DNA of 64,000 nucleotides, taken from positions 241,579 to 305,578 of the forward strand of contig JAKVKU010000002.1 in NCBI GenBank assembly GCA_022484695.1. The letters are read 5' to 3'. This DNA comes from Lactobacillus sp. (lineage in GTDB: Bacteria > Bacillota > Bacilli > Lactobacillales > Lactobacillaceae). A program made the translations under genes and the position numbers. Numbering within the stretch: position 1 is the stretch's first letter; every line of letters begins with the position of its first letter. Below, piece after piece: positions 38,331 through 47,039 of the stretch. The notes beneath the pieces are model-generated. The model had not been told where the DNA came from, ran no database searches, and saw only the letters and a list, made by a program, of their open reading frames with translations.

Positions 38331-39127
38331 TTTTCGCAAAGTAGCACCCGCAAAGCATTCAGTTGTTTGGTCTGGCGTTTGCCAAAACCATAGCCGATTT
38401 TTTGAATGGTCCAATCGGTCGGTACCGGGCCAAAATCTTGAACTAAGGCCTTCACCACCCCCATCCCCGTGGGCGTGATCAATTCAGTGGGCACGTCGGT
38501 TAATTGCCGCACTGGGATCGTGGTCCCCACCCGCATTTGCATCACGGCTGGGACCGGCACGGGCATTTTGCCATGGGCCACTTCAATGAAGCCGGTGCCA
38601 TCCACTAATTCTGAAGCCCGTACTTCATCGATACCTAGCATTTCTAAGGCCACAAAAATTCCCACAATATCCACAATGGAATCCAAGGCCCCCACTTCAT
38701 GGAAGTGCACTTCGTCAACTGGCATGGCATGGACCACCGCTTCAGCTTGGGCAATATCTGCAAAGACCTGGCTAGCTTGGGTTTTAACCCTGGTACTGAG
38801 CTCACTGGCGTTAATGATAGTTTCAATATCTTTTAAATGGCGCACTTCACCGTGATGATGGTGGTGATGCTGATCTTCAGGGTGGTCATGGTGATGTTTG
38901 GTTTCGATAAATCCCTGGTCTTTGGTCCCATGGTCTAAAACCACATCAAAATCGGTGCCATAAATGCTGCTATGGGCGACTCGTTTTGCCGTCAATTCAA
39001 AACCCGTGACCTTCAATTTGGCCAGTTGGGCTTTAAAGGCTTCAAAATCCAGGCCTAAATCTAACAATGCTCCTAACAACATATCACCGCTGATGCCGGA
39101 AAATGTATCTAAGTATAAACTTGTCAT
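38312..39127 (-). CDS. larC1: LarC1, N-terminal part of the nickel insertase
   Basis: 271 residues if read to its own stop, 266 up to the slip point. It starts with [13 protein letters not shown], the LarC signature, and has a His-rich segment ([15 protein letters not shown]) near residue 80 for metal storage. The end [20 protein letters not shown] is the point where the family normally continues into the C-terminal domain. Start overlaps larB (ATGA). LarC cycles nickel with CTP hydrolysis. Confidence 0.93.
   Translation of the reverse strand: MTSLYLDTFSGISGDMLLGALLDLGLDFEAFKAQLAKLKVTGFELTAKRVAHSSIYGTDFDVVLDHGTKDQGFIETKHHHDHPEDQHHHHHHGEVRHLKDIETIINASELSTRVKTQASQVFADIAQAEAVVHAMPVDEVHFHEVGALDSIVDIVGIFVALEMLGIDEVRASELVDGTGFIEVAHGKMPVPVPAVMQMRVGTTIPVRQLTDVPTELITPTGMGVVKALVQDFGPVPTDWTIQKIGYGFGKRQTKQLNALRVLLCEKKNSNH
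38324..38330 (-). other. Programmed -1 frameshift site in larC
   Basis: On the coding strand the heptamer A AAA AAC ends a run of ten A (38334-38325). The zero frame reads GAA AAA AAA AAC and stops six codons later. A -1 slip moves the ribosome directly into the LarC2 frame. GGGTG lies about 14 bases upstream of the slip, where an internal Shine-Dalgarno would help it. Confidence 0.85.
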
Positions 39128-39885
39128 GCCTTGCCTCCTTGGGACAAATGATTGATCATACTGGCGGAATAAGCAGCGCCAAAACCGTTATCAATATTGA
39201 CCACCGTGATCCCGGAGGCACAACTATTGAGCATGGTCAGCAAAGCCGTCAAGCCCTCAAAATTGGTACCATAGCCGATGCTGGTGGGCACCGCGATTAG
39301 GGGTGTATCAATCAAGCCCCCCACCACGCTGGCCAGCGCCCCTTCCATCCCAGCGATAACAATGACCACTTGGGCTCGGCGGATCTCAGTCAAATGGGCA
39401 AACAGCCGGTGAATCCCCGCAACGCCCACATCGTAGATACGTTGCACCCGATTGCCAAAGGCTTCCGCCGTCACAGCAGCTTCTTCAGCCACAGCAATGT
39501 CCGAAGTCCCCGCGGTCACAATGGCAATGCTGGTGCTGGTAGTCGCCATAGCCTGGACGTTTAAGACCACGCAGCGCGCTTTAGCATAGTAGACAGCTGC
39601 CTTGATAACTTGGTGGATGGCCACGAATTTCTCAGGAGATACCCGGGTACACAGGACATTTTGCTGGTGGGTCTGCAAGGAGCGCATAATGTCGATAATT
39701 TGTTGGGCGGTTTTACCTTCCCCATAAATTACTTCCGGATAGCCGTTGCGCTTAGTCCGAGCCAAATCCACTTTGGCAAATCCTAAATCATCCGTGGTGT
39801 CACCGGCCAATAGGGCCTGGGCAGTGGTGGTATCTATTTTTTGGTGGGCAACCGCTTCGAGGATTGCCTTGGTATCTGTTGCCAT
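39124..39885 (-). CDS. larB: LarB, pyridinium carboxylase/hydrolase of pincer cofactor synthesis
   Basis: 253 residues from ATG 39885 (AAAGGATG upstream at a suitable distance); ATG 39897 is an alternative that lies on top of that site. The C-terminal half is a PurE-like domain; [18 protein letters not shown] carries the conserved Cys that attacks the pyridine ring. LarB carboxylates nicotinic acid adenine dinucleotide and hydrolyses the phosphoanhydride, giving the substrate for LarE. Confidence 0.95.
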   Translation of the reverse strand: MATDTKAILEAVAHQKIDTTTAQALLAGDTTDDLGFAKVDLARTKRNGYPEVIYGEGKTAQQIIDIMRSLQTHQQNVLCTRVSPEKFVAIHQVIKAAVYYAKARCVVLNVQAMATTSTSIAIVTAGTSDIAVAEEAAVTAEAFGNRVQRIYDVGVAGIHRLFAHLTEIRRAQVVIVIAGMEGALASVVGGLIDTPLIAVPTSIGYGTNFEGLTALLTMLNSCASGITVVNIDNGFGAAYSASMINHLSQGGKA

Positions 39886-39900
39886 ATTTAACGTCATCCT

Positions 39901-41175
39901 TTATTTAACAATGACCCCTAAGCCGTCAGGAATAACGGTCACGTGGGCATCTTTACCTTCAAGTTCGTAAGCTTTTTGTAACGCCTCATCAAATGACTTG
40001 GCCAAATCCATGTGCATGCTAGTAACCAGTTCTGGATCCACTAAATCGGATACCAAAATCACATGGTGGTGCACTAAGATCCGGGCTAGAATTTGAGAAG
40101 TCCATTGATCCGGTACTGTTTCTAGGCGCGGTGTATTGATGGCTGCCTGTAAGAATTCGTTAGGGTCCTTTACGTCCGCGATATTATGATAAAAACCAAC
40201 ACCACCGTGGCCGTCACGACAACCAGCTACCATAATGATGACGCCGCCTTCTTTATTGGTAGCTTCGGCAGCGGTCATGCCTTTAACGGCTTGGTAAATA
40301 TTTTGGTCCAAGGGATAGCCGCCATTGGTGGAAATCGCGATATCACAACCAACTTTATCCACGTGGGACAAGGATTCCACAAAATCACAGCCTTTTTTAT
40401 GGGCGTTGACCAAGTCACCGGCAAAAGAGCCGATGATCTTTTTGTCTTCATCCAAGACCACATTGATGATGAACTTTAACCCAGCTGTTCTAGCGGCATA
40501 AACCATGTCTTTATGTACCGGATTGTGCATTAAATTGCCGGTCCGGGAATAATGGGAATCAATAAATTCCCCGGAGTGATTAGCCATGATGGTCTTGTAA
40601 GAGGCCACCCCAGGTAAAACGGCTTTACGGCCCCCAGAAAAACCAGCGAAGAAATGGGACTCAATGAAGCCTTCAGAAATCAATAGGTCCGCATTGACCG
40701 CTACCTTATTGATGATGCAGTCGCCCCCGGAAGGCAATTGGCCAATTTTCACCACGGAACTGTCATCTTGGGAATCGTGCATCACGATTTCTTCGTTGTT
40801 GACAATGTCTTCGCCGTATTTGTTGACTAATTCTTCATGGGTGGAAGCCCGGTGAAACCCAGTAGCCACCAAAATTTGAATGTGGGCATCCGGTTCAACT
40901 GACCGGATCCGGCGTAATAAAATTGGCGTGATGATGTGGGAAGGCACTGGGCGGGTATGGTCAGAACTAATAATGACGATGTTATGTTTACCCTTCACCA
41001 AGGTTTCCAGCGTGGGGCTGTCAATGGGATTATCTAAAGAGTCCTCCACTGTTTGTTGTTCGGTTTTTGGATTTTGATATGTAGCGGCTTTTGAGACAAG
41101 TTGGCCGGCAAAATTTTGATCAGCGATGTCAACCGTTAAGGTTTGCTGATCGTAAGGTAACTTAATCGATACCAA
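39901..41175 (-). CDS. larA: LarA, nickel-pincer lactate racemase
   Basis: 424 residues if started at TTG 41175, which follows AAGGGGAG by seven bases and gives the same length as the L. plantarum enzyme. With that start, the key residues fall on the published numbers: His108 (TGFH), His174 (IESH), Lys184 (GGRK, which holds the cofactor) and His200 (ANH). Asp72 and Arg75 are in SDHTRPVP. It interconverts D- and L-lactate in the cytoplasm. An in-frame ATG at 41193 would add six residues but lies on top of the ribosome binding site. Under LarR control. Confidence 0.97.
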   Translation of the reverse strand: MVSIKLPYDQQTLTVDIADQNFAGQLVSKAATYQNPKTEQQTVEDSLDNPIDSPTLETLVKGKHNIVIISSDHTRPVPSHIITPILLRRIRSVEPDAHIQILVATGFHRASTHEELVNKYGEDIVNNEEIVMHDSQDDSSVVKIGQLPSGGDCIINKVAVNADLLISEGFIESHFFAGFSGGRKAVLPGVASYKTIMANHSGEFIDSHYSRTGNLMHNPVHKDMVYAARTAGLKFIINVVLDEDKKIIGSFAGDLVNAHKKGCDFVESLSHVDKVGCDIAISTNGGYPLDQNIYQAVKGMTAAEATNKEGGVIIMVAGCRDGHGGVGFYHNIADVKDPNEFLQAAINTPRLETVPDQWTSQILARILVHHHVILVSDLVDPELVTSMHMDLAKSFDEALQKAYELEGKDAHVTVIPDGLGVIVK

Positions 41176-41229
41176 GTTAAAACTCCCCTTCATGATTTAA
41201 TGAAAATAGTTGTGGAAAACACTTTTACA

Positions 41230-41311
41230 TTTATACGCTTATTGCTGAAAATGAACTAGCGCATTTTAGGCCCACAAATAGACACCCGAAATGAGGTTAA
41301 CAAATGTTAAC
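41230..41311. promoter_or_regulatory. larA-larR intergenic region with Lar box 1
   Basis: The palindrome GTTAACAAATGTTAAC (41296-41311) matches the LarR binding motif of lactobacilli. A larA -10 candidate TATAAA lies at 41235-41230 on the minus strand. larR has TATAAT at 41332-41337. Confidence 0.7.
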
Positions 41312-41387
41312 AATTTACTGAGATTTCAGGGTATAATAATATCTTGACTTTTTAAGATCCAGAGTGAAGGAAGGAAATCTGAACACC

Positions 41388-42053
41388 ATGGTTCTATCAG
41401 ATATTGAGTTTTTAATTAATTTTCTAGAAGAGCGTCATGTCACCACCATTAAGAAACGCCGGCATACTTATTTGACGTATCACGGGTTGGAGGAGCGCTA
41501 TACCTATGTGTTAAAACACGGTATCATTAAAAACTCCATCATTTTACAAGATGGCCGGGAGTTTAACCTGTCTTATATCACTAAACCCGACGTGATCTCT
41601 TTATTACGGGATGAAATCTCAAAATTCACCGATCAACCTTTCAACGTGCGTATCGAGTCCGAAGAAGCCACGTTTTATCAGATTGATCGGGTTATTTTTT
41701 GGGAATATGTGAACTCCACACCAGAATTACAAAACTATGTGAAAAATTATTATCGCAAGAAATTATCGGAAAATATCTATCGCCTGCAGCGGATGATGAT
41801 GAATGGTAAAAAAGGGGGCTTATCGGCTTTTCTGTACAGTCTCATCGACTTATTTGGCATTCAAAGTAAAAATGGCATTCTTATCGACTTTGTGGTAACC
41901 AATGAAGACATCGCCGGCTTTTGTGGCATCAGTTCCCGCAGCAGTGTGAATCGCATGCTCAGTCAATTGCGCCAGGACCAAGTAATTGATTTTTCCGGGC
42001 ACCATATCGTGATCAAAGACGTGAGTTACCTCCTGGATAACATTGCCAATTAG
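41388..42053 (+). CDS. larR: LarR, Crp/Fnr-family regulator of lactate racemization
   Basis: 221 residues from ATG 41388; an in-frame GTG at 41364 lies within the AAGGAAGG ribosome binding site. Cyclic-nucleotide-binding-like beta-barrel (about 20-115), long dimer helix (NYVKNYYRKKLSENIYRL) and a C-terminal winged helix (TNEDIAGFCGISSRSSVNRMLSQL). In L. plantarum LarR activates larA expression when L-lactate exceeds D-lactate. It is divergent from larA and followed by the nickel transport genes. The ATG spacing is rather long, so the exact start is open. Confidence 0.9.
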   Translation: MVLSDIEFLINFLEERHVTTIKKRRHTYLTYHGLEERYTYVLKHGIIKNSIILQDGREFNLSYITKPDVISLLRDEISKFTDQPFNVRIESEEATFYQIDRVIFWEYVNSTPELQNYVKNYYRKKLSENIYRLQRMMMNGKKGGLSAFLYSLIDLFGIQSKNGILIDFVVTNEDIAGFCGISSRSSVNRMLSQLRQDQVIDFSGHHIVIKDVSYLLDNIAN

Positions 42054-42061
42054 GGTAATTG

Positions 42062-42075
42062 TTAACATTTGTAAA
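42062..42075 (+). promoter_or_regulatory. Lar box 2 upstream of larMN
   Basis: TTAACATTTGTAAA differs by one arm base from the 41297-41310 box (TTAACAAATGTTAA). A -10 TACAAT (42110-42115) follows, with no good -35, as expected for an activated promoter. Confidence 0.6.
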
Positions 42076-42150
42076 CATATTTAGTGACAGTAATTTCGGC
42101 GGCGTCTGTTACAATTTAGCGCTGAAAAGATAAATTTATGGAGGTTTCCC

Positions 42151-43140
42151 ATGCATATTCCTGATAATTATTTAAGCCCACAAACCTGTGGGGTATTACT
42201 GACAGCCATGGCGCCCATCTGGATCGTATCCTTAAAAAAAGTGAAGACGCAAATTGCCGAAAAAAAAGAAACCATCCCCCTGGTTGGTATCTGCGCGGCG
42301 TTGGCCTTTTTAGTCATGATGTTTAATGTCCCCATCCCCGGGGGGACCACCGCCCACGCGGTAGGAGGAACGATTTTAGCAATTCTCATCGGGCCCTGGG
42401 CAGCTTGTTTAGCGTTATCGGTAACGTTATTTATCCAGGCTTTTCTGTTTGGGGATGGGGGAATCTTAGCCTTTGGGGCCAATGCCTTTAATATGGCTTT
42501 TTTAATGCCCTTTATCGGCTATGGCATTTTCAAACTGGGATCCCAATTGAAACATCCTAAAATTGGGGCCTTTGTGGGGTCTTACGTTGGCATCAATGTG
42601 GCTGCCCTCATGGCGGGTATTGAGTTGGGCATTCAACCTTTGATCGCCCATAACAGCGCCGGTCAACCCTTGTATGCCCCCTATGGTTTGGCTATCACAA
42701 TTCCGGCCATGTTATTCGCCCATTTGGTGGTGGCCGGTTGGATCGAAAGTTTATTGACCTTATTTATCTATAACTTCGTGGCCAAAAATGCCCCCCAGGA
42801 ATTATATGATCAGCATCAGCAAGGGAGCTTGTTAAAAAACTTTTGGATCTATTTATTCAGCGGCTTGGCCCTATTGTCCCCACTGGGATTACTGGCTTCC
42901 GGGGATGCCTTTGGAGAATGGGATAATCAAACCCTGTTGCACCAACTACAAGCCAGCCATATCAGTCAACATTTACCCAGCGGCATGGCCAAGGGTTTCC
43001 ATTTTTCAGCGCTGTTTAGCGACTACAGCATCAAGGGCCTACCCCTGCCAGTGGGCTATGTCCTAGCGGCTGTTACGGCCATTATCGTAATCCTTTTACT
43101 CACAAAAGCTTGGAGCGGTGCCCATGAGCGCCTCAGTTGA
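42151..43140 (+). CDS. larMN: LarMN, nickel ECF/CbiMN-type transporter membrane subunit
   Basis: 329 residues. MHIPDNYLSP at the start is the CbiM/NikM metal-binding N-terminus, and the N-terminal 210 residues form the CbiM domain. The part after about 230, with its HIS-rich segment and closing membrane helix, is the CbiN/NikN-like portion fused on. Imports nickel for the racemase. GGAGG ribosome binding site. Confidence 0.9.
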   Translation: MHIPDNYLSPQTCGVLLTAMAPIWIVSLKKVKTQIAEKKETIPLVGICAALAFLVMMFNVPIPGGTTAHAVGGTILAILIGPWAACLALSVTLFIQAFLFGDGGILAFGANAFNMAFLMPFIGYGIFKLGSQLKHPKIGAFVGSYVGINVAALMAGIELGIQPLIAHNSAGQPLYAPYGLAITIPAMLFAHLVVAGWIESLLTLFIYNFVAKNAPQELYDQHQQGSLLKNFWIYLFSGLALLSPLGLLASGDAFGEWDNQTLLHQLQASHISQHLPSGMAKGFHFSALFSDYSIKGLPLPVGYVLAAVTAIIVILLLTKAWSGAHERLS

Positions 43141-43939
43141 ACTGCCCAACTGGCTGCAGCAAAACCAGCCAGTCACAAACCCTAGCGCTAAGAAACACGG
43201 TTATAATCCCCTTAACAAGAACTTAGGCTGGTTGCAACATTTGTTGACCCAGTTGAACGCCCCCCAAAACATTCACCAAACCCAGCAACAACCCTGGTTA
43301 CAAGTGGTCAATTTGGCAATCATGATCCTACTGTTTTCTTTAGCCCAAAAGCCTTTGTTAATTTGGCTCTTGGCCCTGGTGTGGCTAGTCCGACTTTACC
43401 GACTGTCGGCTTTACAGCTTTATCAATTTGCCAAACGTTTAGGCCACATGAGCGTATTTTCGATCCTATTCATTTTACCCAGTTGCTTTTTAAATTCCTG
43501 GAGCCTGGGTCTTTGGCTGTTATTTAAAACAGTGTTGATCTTGGGCCAGGTGGCTTTGTTTTTGCAAGAAATCACTTGGGTAGACTTTATCAAAGCCTTA
43601 CGCCAACTTCACGTACCGCCACTTTTTGTATTAGCCTTAAGTATTACCATCAAATATTGTCATATCCTAGCCACTTATTTAGTCCAAGTCTTATGGGCGA
43701 TTGAATTGCGCCGGGCCACCACCGTACCCACGCCCTTTTACCAAACTGCCAAGATCATGGGGCGGCTATATTTAACCAGCAAACGCTATGTATTAGCCGT
43801 TTATGAAGCCATGACCTTAAGAGGCTATCAGGGCCAAACCACCAAGGTCGAACATTTGGCCCTGTCAAAACACGATTGGCGGATATTAGGATTGGATTTA
43901 AGTCTGATCATGATGTATTGCCTAGTCTGGAGATATTAA
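43124..43939 (+). CDS. larQ: LarQ, nickel transporter transmembrane (T) component
   Basis: 271 residues from ATG 43124 (GGAG eight bases upstream), overlapping larMN by 17 bases. CbiQ-type protein with four to five membrane segments and the A-R-[GRT] type coupling helices (IELRRATTVPT; MTLRGYQG) that contact the ATPase. GTG 43118 is an alternative start. Confidence 0.88.
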   Translation: MSASVELPNWLQQNQPVTNPSAKKHGYNPLNKNLGWLQHLLTQLNAPQNIHQTQQQPWLQVVNLAIMILLFSLAQKPLLIWLLALVWLVRLYRLSALQLYQFAKRLGHMSVFSILFILPSCFLNSWSLGLWLLFKTVLILGQVALFLQEITWVDFIKALRQLHVPPLFVLALSITIKYCHILATYLVQVLWAIELRRATTVPTPFYQTAKIMGRLYLTSKRYVLAVYEAMTLRGYQGQTTKVEHLALSKHDWRILGLDLSLIMMYCLVWRY

Positions 43940-44652
43940 TGTTTAAATTAGAAAATATTTCGTATACTTATGACGCCACCCAAGCCCCTAGTTTAGCGGA
44001 CATCAATTTAACCATCACCCCGGGGGATTTCGTGGCATTGATGGGCCCCAATGGATCTGGCAAATCCACTTTGTTCAAAATCCTAACGGGTCTCTTAAAG
44101 CCCCAAACGGGCACCTATTATTTTGAAGAAAAACTGGTGGATTCAACGGATCGCTGTCAAAATCACTTACATCAACGGATTGGCTTTGTCTTTCAAAATA
44201 GCGACGTCCAACTTTTCAATGATACAGTCTTTGAAGAACTGGCTTTTGGCCCGAAGCAACAAGGCTTGGCCAGTGGCGCAGTTCATCAGCGGGTAACGGA
44301 TGTCTTAACGCTCTTAGGAATCGAAGCATTAGCCCAGCGCGTTCCTTATCAACTTTCTGGTGGGGAACAAAAACTAGTGGCTTTAGGCAGTGTTTTAACC
44401 ATGAATCCCGCGGTTATTATTCTCGACGAGCCTTACAATGGATTATCCATGGCCTATCAAACCAAATTAACGCAACTGCTCCAATCCTTAAACGCCGCCG
44501 GCAAAACGATTTTAGTGGCCAGTCATAATTTCCAGCAAATTGCGGAATTGGCCAATCGGGTGGTGGTTTTTAACGCTCAACACCAATTAGTTTTAGACAC
44601 CCCGCTAAATGCCCTAACAGCCCCACAGGAAGCGGATCTACGCCAGCTTTGA
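43939..44652 (+). CDS. larO: LarO, nickel transporter ATP-binding component
   Basis: 237 residues from ATG 43939, which overlaps the larQ stop (TAATG). Walker A GPNGSGKST, Q-loop VFQNSDVQLF, signature LSGGEQKLVALGSVL, Walker B VIILDEPYNGL, His switch ASHNF. Completes the LarMNQO importer. Confidence 0.92.
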   Translation: MFKLENISYTYDATQAPSLADINLTITPGDFVALMGPNGSGKSTLFKILTGLLKPQTGTYYFEEKLVDSTDRCQNHLHQRIGFVFQNSDVQLFNDTVFEELAFGPKQQGLASGAVHQRVTDVLTLLGIEALAQRVPYQLSGGEQKLVALGSVLTMNPAVIILDEPYNGLSMAYQTKLTQLLQSLNAAGKTILVASHNFQQIAELANRVVVFNAQHQLVLDTPLNALTAPQEADLRQL

Positions 44653-44686
44653 GTCAGTGATTTCAAACTTTCAATCGGATTACCCA

Positions 44687-44715
44687 TTGACAAATCAACC
44701 TAAATAAATTATATT
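44687..44715 (+). promoter_or_regulatory. Promoter of the T-box controlled gene
   Basis: TTGACA (44687-44692), 17-base spacer, TATATT (44710-44715). Confidence 0.8.
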
Positions 44716-44729
44716 TTCATTAGAATAAA

Positions 44730-45012
44730 TTAATGATGTCATGAGAAACACTTTGAAGAGTAGAGTAAGCATCGGCGCCGGCAACAGAGACCCTGGCTAG
44801 TGGAAACAGGGCTGGTTTAAGATGACGAAAATGAGCTCGGAATAGTGCTGTGCCGGTTCACGCTGGTATAGCGGTCGCAACCGTTACCTTGCCGGAGTAT
44901 CAATTGGTACTTTTGAGCTGTCCTGGGTGACCAGTGACACAAACTAAGGGTGGTAACGCGATGTATTCGCCCCTTGATTGCTAAATATTGGCAGTCAAGG
45001 GGTGTTTTTTTT
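44730..45012 (+). ncRNA. T-box leader (methionine type inferred)
   Basis: AAGGGTGGTAACGCG (44946-44960) is the T-box sequence that pairs with the tRNA acceptor end. The terminator is CCCCTTGATTGC (44970-44981) with GCAGTCAAGGGG (44991-45002) and T-run 45005-45012. Stem I begins near 44735 (GAAGAGTAGAGTAAGC has the AGTA bulge pattern), and ATG near 44829 is a possible specifier. The downstream gene makes methionine, which supports tRNA-Met sensing. Confidence 0.88.
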
Positions 45013-45038
45013 GACATTAAAATCTGGAGGTAAATAAT

Positions 45039-46175
45039 ATGACAGCATCAACTTTAACAACAACTAAAGCGCCATTTCGGTATGATTTAGTAGGCAGTTT
45101 GTTACGCCCTGCAGCTTTAAAACAGGCCCATAGTGATTTTGAAGCCGGCAAGATTGATCAAGTTCAATTAGAAACCGTTCAACATCAAGAAATCAAGCGG
45201 GTGGTTGAAAAACAGGCTGCTTTAGGTTTCAAAGACGTGACCGACGGCGAATTTAGCCGGCGCTGGTGGCATTTGGACTTCTTATGGGGCTTAACGGGGG
45301 TCGAAAAAGTCCCCAAGGGCAATCAATATGGTTTTAAGGGAGAGGCTTTGACCTCCGATGATGTCACATTAACTGGCAAAGTTGCCTATAATCCTGAACA
45401 TCCCTTCTTCAAAGCTTTCCAATATCTAAAGAGTGTGACCCCTGCAGGCATTGCCCCAAAGCAAACCATTCCTTCCCCGTCGTTGATCATCCGGGACAAC
45501 TTAGTCCACAATGTGCCGGATTTCTATGACAACCGCCAAGATTATTTAGATGATTTGGCTAAGGCTTATCATGAAACGATTTTACATTTTTATGAATTAG
45601 GCGCCCGCTATGTCCAATTAGACGACACCTCTTGGGCTTACTTGATCGAACAATTAAACGACACCAAAGATAAACCGGCCGAACATGCTAAATATGAAAA
45701 ATGGGGCGAGGAATTCACCACTGTCCTCCAAGCCATCTTAAAGGATCTACCTAAGGACTTAACTGTTACCACCCATATTTGCCGGGGCAATTTCCATTCC
45801 ACCTTCTTATTCACCGGCGGTTATGCCCCAGTCATTAAATATTTGAAGCAATTGCCTTATGCTGGTTTCTTCTTGGAATATGATAATGAACGTTCTGGGG
45901 ATTTCTCCCCATTGGCTGAACTCCATGCCGGCCAGCCTAACAGTCGCCTGGTTTTAGGCCTGGTCACTTCTAAAACCCCTGAACTTGAAACAGAAGCGAC
46001 TTTGAAACAACGCATCCAAGAAGCTACTAAATATGTACCTTTAGAAAACTTAGCCTTATCCACCCAATGTGGCTTTGCGTCCACTGCTGAAGGTAATAAG
46101 CTGACCGAAGCCCAACAATGGGCTAAATTAACGCTGGTTAAAAAAGTGGCCACCGATGTTTGGGGTCAAGCTTAA
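45039..46175 (+). CDS. Cobalamin-independent methionine synthase-like protein (YxjG/YxjH type)
   Basis: 378 residues, corresponding to the C-terminal catalytic half of MetE. Zinc ligands are in TTHICRGN (His, Cys) and in STQCGFAS (Cys). FRYDLVGSLLRP at the start and VTDGEFSRRWWHLDFL are typical of the YxjG/YxjH branch. It transfers a methyl group to homocysteine; the donor is uncertain because the N-terminal folate domain is missing. Controlled by the T-box. Confidence 0.9.
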   Translation: MTASTLTTTKAPFRYDLVGSLLRPAALKQAHSDFEAGKIDQVQLETVQHQEIKRVVEKQAALGFKDVTDGEFSRRWWHLDFLWGLTGVEKVPKGNQYGFKGEALTSDDVTLTGKVAYNPEHPFFKAFQYLKSVTPAGIAPKQTIPSPSLIIRDNLVHNVPDFYDNRQDYLDDLAKAYHETILHFYELGARYVQLDDTSWAYLIEQLNDTKDKPAEHAKYEKWGEEFTTVLQAILKDLPKDLTVTTHICRGNFHSTFLFTGGYAPVIKYLKQLPYAGFFLEYDNERSGDFSPLAELHAGQPNSRLVLGLVTSKTPELETEATLKQRIQEATKYVPLENLALSTQCGFASTAEGNKLTEAQQWAKLTLVKKVATDVWGQA

Positions 46176-46210
46176 CAAAATTTTCCTTAATATTATTAAA
46201 ATAGTCAAAT

Positions 46211-46257
46211 AAACAGGCATCTAATTTCAGTTTTGACCTGAAATTAGATGCCTGTTT
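46211..46257 (+). terminator. Terminator after the methionine synthase gene
   Basis: Perfect 20-base arms (AAACAGGCATCTAATTTCAG, 46211-46230, with its complement at 46238-46257). Only a short T-rich tail. Confidence 0.7.
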
Positions 46258-46371
46258 AAAATTTTCTCACTAGAAAATTGATTTATTAAAAGATATCTGA
46301 AACGCTCTGCAACCAGCCCCAGCAAACAATCAAGGAGAGACTGAACAACTCCGCCAAACGTCCAAGTGTTA

Positions 46372-46752
46372 CTACACTTCTGATTGATTCTTTGGCCAGC
46401 GCGTCTCGGCCTTACTGGGCAGTAAAAGTAAGACTAGATACCAAATAGCACCGATCAAGGGTACTAATTGGATACAAATCCACCAATTACTACGGTTGGT
46501 ATCGTGGAGCCGCCGTGCCGTTAGCGTGAAGTTGGCTAACCAAACGATCAGTAAATAGATACCAAAGGTTATTGAGGGCCCCGTCAGCTGCAAACTGAAC
46601 TTTTCAGTCCGAAGATATTCCGTACTGCCAGTTGCGTATGCCATTATAGTCGTAATGATGATAATGCCAAAATACGGAATCCAAAATTGCTTTCGCGTTG
46701 CACTGGCACTAAATACAAACATTTTTGTAAAAAATTCGCTGATTGACTGCAT
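46372..46752 (-). CDS. DUF805 family membrane protein
   Basis: 126 residues with four membrane segments. TARRLHDTNRSNWW in the third quarter and the SASATRKQFW start are the DUF805 signature (YhaH-like). The biological role of the family is not known. Monocistronic by position. The 288-base stretch from here to 47040 holds no gene I can see. Confidence 0.85.
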   Translation of the reverse strand: MQSISEFFTKMFVFSASATRKQFWIPYFGIIIITTIMAYATGSTEYLRTEKFSLQLTGPSITFGIYLLIVWLANFTLTARRLHDTNRSNWWICIQLVPLIGAIWYLVLLLLPSKAETRWPKNQSEV

Positions 46753-47039
46753 CTATATCATTCCCCCAAATTTTGAATCAGCAGCTGTCAGAAACAGCTA
46801 CTATACTAATCTTAGCACGTTGTCTAAATAGTTGTCGATTTTTAAGGATTTGCTGTTCGCTGAATTCTTGCATAGCCAGAGCATCCCCGTAAATTCACTG
46901 GTTAGCAACCAATCTCATGTTAAGGCGCGTATTGTCTTTAACCACACCCTGACTAGATATCAAGTCCTGTCCGTATCTTTTTTTAAGTGACACTGATAGA
47001 CTTAATTTAGAGAACTAACTAAGGGAGGAATTTGATCAA

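Noticed and set aside
38312..39127. larC1 as a pseudogene cut by a frameshift mutation
   Set aside because: The slippery A AAA AAC sequence and the known frameshifting of larC in lactobacilli explain the two frames better.
42151..44652. Cobalt (CbiMNQO) transporter
   Set aside because: By position behind larR and with a Lar box upstream, nickel supply for LarA is more likely; no cobalamin genes nearby.
44730..45012. tRNA gene
   Set aside because: The structured stretch is a T-box leader; no cloverleaf with a CCA-like end or TpsiC motif was found, and no tRNA elsewhere.
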